Assembly (NCBI GenBank): GCA_024281055.1
Contig: JAMXLF010000045.1
Coordinates: forward strand, 1 to 64,000
DNA length: 64,000 nt
Direction of reading: 5' to 3'
Source: Geobacteraceae bacterium
GTDB taxonomy: Bacteria; Desulfobacterota; Desulfuromonadia; Geobacterales; Geobacteraceae
The notes under the pieces are model-generated. The model had not been told where the DNA came from, made no database searches, and was given only the letters and a program-made list of their open reading frames with translations. Positions within the stretch are counted from its first letter, which is position 1. The number at the start of each line of letters is the position of its first letter. A program made the translations under genes and the position numbers. Below are positions 57,635 to 64,000 of the stretch, in pieces.

Positions 57635-58075
57635 ATGAAAATACTGGTACTGCATGGTCCCAATCTGAATCTGCTGGGGAGCCGTGAACCCGAGGTCTAC
57701 GGTGCCCTTACCCTCGGTGAGATAAACTCTGCCATCTCTACTCTGGCCCATGAGCTGGGGGTCGAAGTGATGACCTTTCAGTCCAACTCGGAAGGTGAGC
57801 TCATCGACAGGATTCATTCCGCGGCCGTCACATGTGACGGTATACTCATAAATCCCGCCGCGTACACCCATACCAGCGTCGCCATTCGCGACGCTCTTGC
57901 CGCAGTCGCCCTGCCGACGGTCGAAGTTCACCTCTCGAACATTCACCGCCGCGAAGAATTCCGTACCCGGAGTTTTGTCGCTCCCGTTGCCATCGGCCAG
58001 ATTTCCGGATTCGGCCTCGATAGCTATCTTCTGGGTCTTCGGGCGATTTTTAATCATATTAAAAAAGGATTGTAA
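57635..58075 (+). CDS. aroQ: 3-Dehydroquinate dehydratase, type II
   Basis: 146 aa, the type II dodecameric enzyme of the shikimate pathway. Key motifs: [17 protein letters not shown] with the catalytic Tyr near 24, [16 protein letters not shown], and [17 protein letters not shown] with the catalytic His. ATG 57635 is preceded by GGGTGGT. Followed 13 bases later by the peptidase gene. Confidence 0.96.
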   Translation: MKILVLHGPNLNLLGSREPEVYGALTLGEINSAISTLAHELGVEVMTFQSNSEGELIDRIHSAAVTCDGILINPAAYTHTSVAIRDALAAVALPTVEVHLSNIHRREEFRTRSFVAPVAIGQISGFGLDSYLLGLRAIFNHIKKGL

Positions 58076-58088
58076 TCAGGGTTTGATT

Positions 58089-59156
58089 ATGCTACATAAC
58101 AGAATCTCGTCGGCCCAGGGGTTTCTGGAGAGGCACGGCGTTGATGCCATCGTTTTCTTTAACCTCAGCAATATCAGATACCTGGCTGGCTTTACCGGGA
58201 GCGATGGGGCTCTGGTGCTGGGCAAAGATACGGGGCGTTTCCTGACCGATTCCCGCTACGTTACGCAGGCTGCCAACGAAGTAACGGCATTTGAGACAAC
58301 GCAGTATCGCGTCAAGCTGGAGGGTGTCAACTCGGAATTGAAGCGCATGGGTGCCGGGAAGATTGGTTTCGAGGCTGAACATACCAGCGTCGCCCAATTG
58401 AACGCCCTTGCCGATGGGCTTCCCGGTGTGGAATTTAAACCCATCGGTGCCGAACTTGACGACATTCGTATCGTCAAGGATGACGAGGAAGTTGGACTCC
58501 TTGCCCGTTGTGCCGAAATTGCCTCCCGCGCGCTCCTTGACATTCTCGACAAGCTCCGGCCCGGTGCGGTGGAGCGGAATGTGGCTATTGCCCTTGAGTT
58601 CGCCATGAGGGAAGCGGGCGCCGATGACAAGTCCTTTGACTTCATCGTTGCTTCCGGAGCTCGGGGAGCTCTTCCCCATGGAAAGGCGAGCAGCAAGGAA
58701 ATAGGTGCGAATGAACTTGTGACTCTGGATTTCGGCGCCATATACCAGGGATATCACTCCGACGAGACTGTAACTGTTGCCGTGGGCACGCCCGATGAGC
58801 GTCAGCGTGAAATCTATTCCATCGTTAAGGATGCCCACGATCTGGCGTTGGAAGCGGTCCGGCCCGGTATGACTTTTCGGGAACTGGACGGAATGGCTCG
58901 GAATCATATCGACAGTAAGGGCTATGGCAGCTATTTTGGCCATGGTCTCGGCCATGGTGTCGGCCTCGACGTGCACGAAAGGCCAGTGGTTTCTCCCCGG
59001 AGCGACGGGGTAGTCGAAGAAGGCATGGTCTTTACCATCGAGCCCGGTATCTACATACCCGGCTGGGGAGGCGTCAGGATCGAGGATACCGTCCTGGCAA
59101 CTGCCGATGGGTGCAGGATATTGACCCAAATTCCCAAGGAACTGATGATCCTTTAA
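58089..59156 (+). CDS. Xaa-Pro-type aminopeptidase (M24 family)
   Basis: 355 aa from ATG 58089. N-terminal creatinase-like domain (GVDAIVFFNLSNIRYLAGFTGSDG) and C-terminal pita-bread metallopeptidase with ligands Asp and Asp in LDFGAIYQGYHSDET, His in GHGLGHGVG, Glu in FTIEPGIY and Glu in RIEDTVL. Cleaves N-terminal residues preceding proline. The aroQ-pepP-accB-accC order is common in many bacteria. Confidence 0.93.
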   Translation: MLHNRISSAQGFLERHGVDAIVFFNLSNIRYLAGFTGSDGALVLGKDTGRFLTDSRYVTQAANEVTAFETTQYRVKLEGVNSELKRMGAGKIGFEAEHTSVAQLNALADGLPGVEFKPIGAELDDIRIVKDDEEVGLLARCAEIASRALLDILDKLRPGAVERNVAIALEFAMREAGADDKSFDFIVASGARGALPHGKASSKEIGANELVTLDFGAIYQGYHSDETVTVAVGTPDERQREIYSIVKDAHDLALEAVRPGMTFRELDGMARNHIDSKGYGSYFGHGLGHGVGLDVHERPVVSPRSDGVVEEGMVFTIEPGIYIPGWGGVRIEDTVLATADGCRILTQIPKELMIL

Positions 59157-59225
59157 GAGACTTGAAATAGCTCAAGGCGGAGCAATGCGTTCTGGCCGAG
59201 GGCAAATTGCAAAGGAGAGGGAAAG

Positions 59226-59699
59226 ATGGATATCAAAGATATCAAGTCACTGATAAAGATGGTTACCGAAACAGATATTACCGAATTCGAACTGGAGAGC
59301 GCTGAAGAGAAGATCAGGATCAAGCGCGGCATCGTGCCGGAGATCGTCCACTACCAGGCTCCGCAGTCGGTCATGGCTGTGCCCCAGGCGGTACCCCAGA
59401 TGGCACCTGTTGCTGCCGCTGCTCCGGTGTCCGCCAGTGCCGCTCCGGCTGCGGAGAAGGGTGAGCCCATCACCTCCCCCATTGTCGGGACTTTCTACCG
59501 GGCTCCAGCTCCGGATGCTCCGCCCTATGTCGAAGTGGGGCAGGTTGTGGAAAAGGGACAGGTATTGTGCATCGTCGAGGCCATGAAGCTGATGAACGAG
59601 ATCGAGGCGGAATACAGGTGCAAGATCCTCAAGATCTGCAAGGAAAACGCCCAGCCGGTCGAATTCGGTGACACGCTTTTCCTTGTGGAGCGCTTATAG
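59226..59699 (+). CDS. accB: Biotin carboxyl carrier protein of acetyl-CoA carboxylase
   Basis: 157 aa. N-terminal [19 protein letters not shown], a Pro/Ala/Val-rich hinge (about 50-80), and the biotinyl domain with [10 protein letters not shown]; Lys in AMKLM is biotinylated. ATG 59226 follows GGAGAGG. It is the carrier for AccC, encoded just downstream, in the first step of fatty acid synthesis. Confidence 0.96.
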   Translation: MDIKDIKSLIKMVTETDITEFELESAEEKIRIKRGIVPEIVHYQAPQSVMAVPQAVPQMAPVAAAAPVSASAAPAAEKGEPITSPIVGTFYRAPAPDAPPYVEVGQVVEKGQVLCIVEAMKLMNEIEAEYRCKILKICKENAQPVEFGDTLFLVERL

Positions 59700-59777
59700 C
59701 CGGGATGCTGATCTTGCAGCGTCATTCCGGATATGTAAGTTCGTGCTTACCACCAGTCTGAATCGGAGAACCATTCG

Positions 59778-61118
59778 ATGTTTCATAAAGTACTTATCGC
59801 AAACCGCGGAGAAATTGCCCTGCGGATTATTCGTGCCTGCAAGGAACTGGGCATCAAGACTGTCGCGGTCTATTCCACTGCAGACAGCGAATCCCTGCAC
59901 GTAAAGCTGGCCGACGAGAGTGTCTGCATCGGCCCGCCGCCGAGTCTCCAGAGCTACCTCAACATCAATGCCATCATCAGTGCCGCCGAACTGACCGATG
60001 CGGAAGCCATCCATCCCGGTTACGGCTTTCTTTCTGAGAATGCAGCGTTCGCCGAAATCTGCGAGAACTGTGGCATTACCTTTATTGGTCCCACGTCGGA
60101 GAGCATGCGGCTCATGGGGGACAAGATCAGCGCCCGTCAGGCCGTGATCAAGGAAGGAGTGCCGATACTTCCCGGCACCAAAGAGGGGGTTCAGGACGTT
60201 AACGAGGCGATCAAAATCGCCAAAAAAATCGGCTTCCCGGTGATTATCAAGGCCACCGCCGGTGGCGGCGGCAGAGGGATGAAGATTGTCCACTCCCCGG
60301 CAGCCCTCCCGAATGCCTTTGCTACGGCCAGGGCTGAGGCTCAGGCTGGTTTCGGCAATCCCGAGGTCTACATCGAGAAGTACTGCGAACAGCCGCGCCA
60401 CGTGGAGATCCAGATCCTTGCCGACAAGCATGGCAATGTTATCCATCTCGGGGAACGGGACTGCTCGATCCAGCGCCGGCACCAGAAGATCATCGAAGAA
60501 GCTCCGTCAACGGTCAGCACCTCGGAATTGCGCAAAGCCATGGGCGACGCCGCAGTCCGGGCGGCGAAGGCGGTCGGTTACAGCAGTGTTGGAACCATGG
60601 AATTCCTCGTGGACAAGGAAAATAATTTTTATTTCATGGAGATGAACACCCGCGTTCAGGTTGAGCATCCGGTGACGGAAATGGTGACCGGTGTGGATAT
60701 CGTCCGGGAGCAGATCCGTTCTGCAGCTGGATTGAAACTTCGCTACAAGCAGAGTGACATCAAGATCAACGGGCATGCCATCGAATGCCGTATAAATGCC
60801 GAAGACCCGGCCAAATTCACCCCCTGCCCCGGCAAGATCACCGGCTATCATACGCCTGGCGGCCTGGGGGTACGGGTCGACTCCTTCGTCTATGACCAGT
60901 ACACGGTGCTTCCCCATTACGATTCGCTTATCGCCAAGCTGATCGTCCACGCCGAAACGCGGGAAGACGCCATCAAGAGGATGGCCAGGGCCCTTGACGA
61001 ATATATCATAGAGGGGATCAAGACGACCATCCCGTTCCATAAGAGGATCATGGCCAACAAAGACTTTATTCAGGGAAACATCGATACCAGTTTCCTGGAA
61101 AAGGTGGTGCTGGAGTAG
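59778..61118 (+). CDS. accC: Acetyl-CoA carboxylase biotin carboxylase subunit
   Basis: 446 aa ATP-grasp enzyme that carboxylates biotin on Acc[22 protein letters not shown] at the N terminus, [14 protein letters not shown]-binding Gly-rich loop [26 protein letters not shown], and the catalytic [18 protein letters not shown] 59778; 78 bases after accB. Two bases before the GcvH-like gene, with which it is likely co-transcribed. Confidence 0.96.
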   Translation: MFHKVLIANRGEIALRIIRACKELGIKTVAVYSTADSESLHVKLADESVCIGPPPSLQSYLNINAIISAAELTDAEAIHPGYGFLSENAAFAEICENCGITFIGPTSESMRLMGDKISARQAVIKEGVPILPGTKEGVQDVNEAIKIAKKIGFPVIIKATAGGGGRGMKIVHSPAALPNAFATARAEAQAGFGNPEVYIEKYCEQPRHVEIQILADKHGNVIHLGERDCSIQRRHQKIIEEAPSTVSTSELRKAMGDAAVRAAKAVGYSSVGTMEFLVDKENNFYFMEMNTRVQVEHPVTEMVTGVDIVREQIRSAAGLKLRYKQSDIKINGHAIECRINAEDPAKFTPCPGKITGYHTPGGLGVRVDSFVYDQYTVLPHYDSLIAKLIVHAETREDAIKRMARALDEYIIEGIKTTIPFHKRIMANKDFIQGNIDTSFLEKVVLE

Positions 61119-61120
61119 CC

Positions 61121-61507
61121 ATGGATTTTCCGGAGGAGTTGAGGTACAGTAAGGAGCATATCTGGGTCAGGGTCGAGGGAGGCAGGGCGGTCCTCGGGAT
61201 AACCGATTACGCCCAGCAGGAGCTTGGACCGGTTACGGCGGTCGAGCTCCCGGACGTGGGTGATGAGTTGGAGCAGGACGACTCGTTCGGTTCCGTGGAA
61301 GCGCGAAAAACCGTGGCGGAGCTCTACGCACCGTTGAGCGGTCCGGTGGCAGAGATCAATGAAGAGCTCGATGAGACCCCCGAACTGATCAACGATGATC
61401 CGTACGACAGTGGCTGGCTGGTAGTTGTGACGGTTGTCGACTCGGAAGAGCTCAATCTGTTGATGACAGCTGAAGATTACGCGGAGTACGTTGCGGAAAA
61501 CGAGTAA
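61121..61507 (+). CDS. gcvH: Glycine cleavage system H-like lipoyl protein
   Basis: 128 aa. LRYSKEHIWVRVEGGRAVLGITDYAQQELG is typical of H protein, and the lipoyl-lysine site aligns at Lys in VEARKTVAELYAP. C-terminal DPYDSGWLVVV. No gcvT or gcvP nearby; instead it is the third gene of accB-accC. It may be a moonlighting or alternate lipoyl carrier, as known for GcvH-like proteins, or a stray H protein. Ends in a terminator. Confidence 0.88.
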   Translation: MDFPEELRYSKEHIWVRVEGGRAVLGITDYAQQELGPVTAVELPDVGDELEQDDSFGSVEARKTVAELYAPLSGPVAEINEELDETPELINDDPYDSGWLVVVTVVDSEELNLLMTAEDYAEYVAENE

Positions 61508-61533
61508 AAAGAAACCGCTGTCCGGTTGTGAAA

Positions 61534-61562
61534 AAAGGCGAGCTTCGATGCTCGCCTTTATT
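61534..61562 (+). terminator. Terminator of the accB-accC-gcvH operon
   Basis: 10-bp stem AAAGGCGAGC/GCTCGCCTTT with a six-base loop and T-rich tail, just before mqnA. Confidence 0.85.
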
Positions 61563-61576
61563 TATGGGAGAAACAC

Positions 61577-62404
61577 GTGACGCTCAGAATAGGCCAAATT
61601 GACTACGCGAACTGTACACCCATCTTCACGACGCTCCAGAGGTATTTCGACTGTTCCCACTACCACTTTGTCCGGGGTGTCCCGGCAGTGCTCAACGAGA
61701 TGCTCGCCCGGGGAGAAATCGATGTCTGCCCGTCTTCTTCCATCGCCTATGGTTTCGCTCCCGAGAACTATTGCCTTCTTCCCGAACTTTCCATAAGCTC
61801 GATAGGACCGGTCAAGAGCGTCCTCCTTTTTTCCAGGCTTCCTTTAACCGCTTTGAATGAGCAGACCATCGGGCTGACGGCAGAATCGGCCACCTCGGTC
61901 AACCTCCTGAGGATCATTCTGGCAAAGCAGTACGGCTTTGTGAACGATTTCCAGAAGTTCGACCTCCCCCTTGACAGGGCGATCGAGTCATTCACGGCGC
62001 TTCTGCTTATCGGCGACGGTGCCCTCAAGGGGGCAGCTGCCAGCAACGGCCTCCACGTGTATGACCTGGGCGAGCTCTGGTATTCGTTCACCGGTCGCCC
62101 GTTCGTCTTCGCCCTCTGGATGGTGACGCGGCAGGCCGCGGAGCAGAAGCGTTCCGCGGTCAGTGCCCTCTCCAGGGACCTCCTCGCGGCAAAACGCCGT
62201 GCCTACGATTCCTACGAGGAGATTGCTGCCGGTTGCCGGGAACTGGCGTGGATGTCCGGTCCCGCGCTGGTCGATTACTGGCGAACTATTTCCTACGACC
62301 TGACTTCGGACCATCTCGAAGGGGTCCGGGTCTTTTACCGCTATGCGGCTGAGTTGGGGATACTGGCCCGGGAACCGGAAATACGGATTTTTGAGAATAA
62401 TTAA
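61577..62404 (+). CDS. mqnA: Chorismate dehydratase MqnA (futalosine menaquinone pathway)
   Basis: 275 aa periplasmic-binding-like fold: LRIGQIDYANCTPI, ARGEIDVCPSSSIAYG, LTAESATSVNLLRIIL, YDLGELWYSFTGRPFVFALWM. The enzyme forms 3-[(1-carboxyvinyl)oxy]benzoate from chorismate, the first step of the alternative menaquinone route. GTG start at 61577 with GGGAGAA upstream; the accB operon terminator lies immediately before, so a promoter may overlap it. Confidence 0.92.
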   Translation: MTLRIGQIDYANCTPIFTTLQRYFDCSHYHFVRGVPAVLNEMLARGEIDVCPSSSIAYGFAPENYCLLPELSISSIGPVKSVLLFSRLPLTALNEQTIGLTAESATSVNLLRIILAKQYGFVNDFQKFDLPLDRAIESFTALLLIGDGALKGAAASNGLHVYDLGELWYSFTGRPFVFALWMVTRQAAEQKRSAVSALSRDLLAAKRRAYDSYEEIAAGCRELAWMSGPALVDYWRTISYDLTSDHLEGVRVFYRYAAELGILAREPEIRIFENN

Positions 62405-62426
62405 GGGAGTGATGACGCAGCTTGCG

Positions 62427-62879
62427 TCAGATGAAGCCGTTCGCCTTCCTATCGGCGTAGTCGGCAAGTATTTTCCCATGGTCGAAACAGAGGGGTGAGG
62501 GGAGGGCGGTTAACGGGAATATCTCCAGGTGAGCGGCGTCGTCGCCGGCACGGGGAGTACCGTTGGCTTCCGCTACATAAACCGTGGAAATGTTGTGCTG
62601 TCGGGGGTCTCGCGCCGGGTCCGAATAACAGCCGAGAAGGCGCAGGTTGGAGATGTCGAGGGAGGTCTCTTCCCGTGCTTCCCTGATGGCGGCATCCTCG
62701 AGCGTTTCACCGTAATCCACGAAACCACCCGGCAGTGCCCACCCGAACGGCTCATTCTTTCGCTCGACGAGGACAATCCCGTGGGCGAGTTCAATGATGA
62801 TATCGACGGTAGGAAACGGATTCCGGTAAGCCTTAATTTTCTCCCCACAGCGGGGACAGGCGAGAAAGTCGTAGGGCAA
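62427..62879 (-). CDS. Nudix hydrolase
   Basis: 150 aa starting at TTG 62879. N-terminal half zinc ribbon (FLACPRCGEKIKAYRNP), then the Nudix box GGFVDYGETLEDAAIREAREETSLDI with all key Glu/Arg residues (GX5EX7REUXEE). The layout resembles ADP-ribose/NADH pyrophosphatase-like Nudix proteins. Convergent with mqnA with a 22-base gap. Substrate cannot be assigned. Confidence 0.9.
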   Translation of the reverse strand: MPYDFLACPRCGEKIKAYRNPFPTVDIIIELAHGIVLVERKNEPFGWALPGGFVDYGETLEDAAIREAREETSLDISNLRLLGCYSDPARDPRQHNISTVYVAEANGTPRAGDDAAHLEIFPLTALPSPLCFDHGKILADYADRKANGFI

Positions 62880-62911
62880 CGTTTTCTCCTCCGGAAGCAG
62901 GGTGGCACAAT

Positions 62912-62937
62912 AAAAAAGGGAGGATTTCTCCTCCCTT
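62912..62937 (-). terminator. Terminator of the PxxKW gene
   Basis: 9-bp stem (62916-62924 with 62929-62937) and, on the minus strand, a T6 run; it lies between the PxxKW gene and the Nudix gene. Confidence 0.8.
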
Positions 62938-62957
62938 CGAAATAATGCGGCTGGGCC

Positions 62958-63254
62958 TTATTTCTTCTTGCCGCCACCACCGGATGCTTTTTTGGAAGCC
63001 TTAAGGGGATTGACCTTGGTATCTTCGGTCTTTATCTCAACCTTTACATGGGTGGCGAAGTTGCAGATCCCTCCGACCCATTTCTTTCCCGGTGCGGGAT
63101 AGGCGCTGCAGACCCTGCCGATAGATCCCTCAACGACTCTTTCGCATCCTTCGCAATCATCCACGATGGCCTGGCAGGACCCCTCGGTAAAATTGCACCC
63201 GTTTTTCCCCCAGAAGGTACACTCGGTACCGGGAAGTACCGTTTGACACTGCAT
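62958..63254 (-). CDS. PxxKW family cysteine-rich protein
   Basis: 98 aa. Nine cysteines (CQTVLPGTEC, GCNFTEGSC, DDCEGC, RVCSAYP, GICNF) and the signature PAPGKKW. ATG at 63254 with GAGGAGG upstream. The C terminus ends in a Lys/Ala/Gly-rich tail. Family is confined to deltaproteobacteria as far as I know; probably a metal- or Fe-S-binding protein, function unknown. Confidence 0.85.
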   Translation of the reverse strand: MQCQTVLPGTECTFWGKNGCNFTEGSCQAIVDDCEGCERVVEGSIGRVCSAYPAPGKKWVGGICNFATHVKVEIKTEDTKVNPLKASKKASGGGGKKK

Positions 63255-63299
63255 GGTTAATCCTCCTCTGTTGTTTCTTCGTAAACGTTCGATAAATTC

Positions 63300-63329
63300 A
63301 CTCTACCAATTCTAAAAGAAAAATGTCAA
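63300..63329 (-). promoter_or_regulatory. Putative sigma-70 promoter for the PxxKW gene
   Basis: Minus strand TTGACA (63324-63329), 18-base spacer, TAGAGT (63300-63305), about 46 bases before the ATG. Confidence 0.5.
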
Positions 63330-63529
63330 CAGGAAAAATCCCGTGTACAAGGCCCTTTTTCTTGACTCGCCAAGGCCTATGGATTAACCTTAAACCGGTT
63401 TTTCCGGAAGTCAACCCGCAACTGTATGGTGATTGGCAGTTTTACGGCTGACAAAGGGTTCTTTTTAGTCTGTCTGTGGTTGGTCCGGTAGAAAATTCTG
63501 TGATTCTGGATGACAAAGGAGGGAGTTCC

Positions 63530-64000
63530 ATGGGGCGCATAACCTTCGGGACGTCCGGTTGGCGTGGGATACTGTGCGAGGACTTCATCTTCGAGAACGT
63601 AAAAGTCGTCACCCAGGCCATAGCCGACCACATAATCGCGCGAGGTGATCGGGAGAAGGGGATTATCGTCGGCTACGATTCCCGGTTCATGGGAGAGCGC
63701 TTCGCCAGGGAAGCTGCGCGGGTCCTGACGGGAGCCGGCATCAAGACTTATCTTTGCCGGCGGGATACGCCGACACCGGTGATCGCTTTCGAGATCCTTC
63801 GCCGCAAAACCGCCGGGGCCATCAACTTCACCGCGAGCCACAACCCTCCCGAATACAACGGCATCAAGTTCTCTCCTGCCTGGGGTGGGCCGGCCCTTCC
63901 GGAAACGACCCGCGACATCGAAGTACGTGCCAATGCCATGCTCGGGGAGGTCTGTTACCAGGAGCGACCCCTGGACGAGGCAGTGCGTACCGGTCTACTC
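63530..64000 (+). CDS. Phosphoglucomutase/phosphomannomutase family protein (N-terminal part)
   Basis: First 157 codons of a gene that runs off the window. ATG 63530 follows AAGGAGGGAG. It reads FGTSGWRGILCEDF, then IIVGYDSRFMGERFA, DTPTPVIAF, and the catalytic phosphoserine loop FTASHNPPEYNGIKF, typical of alpha-D-phosphohexomutases. Sugar specificity cannot be decided from this part. Confidence 0.92.
   Translation, partial: MGRITFGTSGWRGILCEDFIFENVKVVTQAIADHIIARGDREKGIIVGYDSRFMGERFAREAARVLTGAGIKTYLCRRDTPTPVIAFEILRRKTAGAINFTASHNPPEYNGIKFSPAWGGPALPETTRDIEVRANAMLGEVCYQERPLDEAVRTGLL

Overview
The window reads as chromosome from a strictly anaerobic, respiratory delta-type proteobacterium of the Geobacter group (Geobacterales). 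Supporting clues are a complete type IV pilus operon with a GEMM riboswitch of the Geobacter cGAMP type, the futalosine menaquinone enzyme MqnA, paired ackA/pta, fdhD, a PxxKW cysteine-rich protein, a CxxCH-bearing thioredoxin-fold protein and many sigma-54/two-component regulators. Species cannot be fixed by reading alone. Sampled 60-base rows are about 50% G+C in the ribosomal block and up to 68% in secA; the pilin and riboswitch regions are more AT-rich.

Layout. 1-6.5 kb: end of the spc/alpha ribosomal cluster (rplO-secY-adk-map-rpmJ-rpsM-rpsK-rpsD-rpoA-rplQ), closed by a strong terminator. 6.5-9.9 kb: sfsA, then a decayed NiFe hydrogenase operon of the sulfhydrogenase (group 3b) type on the minus strand, with frameshifts and in-frame stops, abutting tRNA-Arg(CCG). 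10-20.7 kb: DUF1573 protein, hpt, a zinc-ribbon membrane protein, ferredoxin, convergent ackA and pta, an orphan GspE-N/GAF protein, fdhD, a broken DUF169 gene, a REC-PilZ regulator and mtfA. 20.8-31.5 kb: secA, argJ, DUF2914 protein, serine hydrolase, a response regulator with a long acidic tail, valS.

31.5-53.6 kb is the type IV pilus region: pilD (start preceded by a 7-bp tandem repeat), a histidine kinase plus NtrC-type regulator, a DsbC-like CxxCH protein, a very large Cys-rich PilY1, four minor pilins (FimU, PilV, PilW, PilX), a GEMM-I riboswitch with terminator, a small XRE regulator, pilMNOPQ, and two Ig-like lipoproteins. Together these encode processing, priming, alignment and secretion of a pilus, with likely cyclic-dinucleotide control of the pilM operon.

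53.7-64 kb: aroC, aroB, a TPR protein and a Roadblock protein, aroQ, an Xaa-Pro-type peptidase, accB-accC, a GcvH-like protein, mqnA, and on the minus strand a Nudix hydrolase and the PxxKW protein; the window ends inside a phosphohexomutase gene. Chorismate made by the aro genes is the substrate of MqnA, so this end supports aromatic and menaquinone synthesis.

The most interesting items are the cGAMP-type riboswitch with a possible second promoter behind its terminator, the heptamer repeat at pilD, the mosaic Cys-rich PilY1 beside a disulfide-handling protein, and the hydrogenase operon caught in decay.
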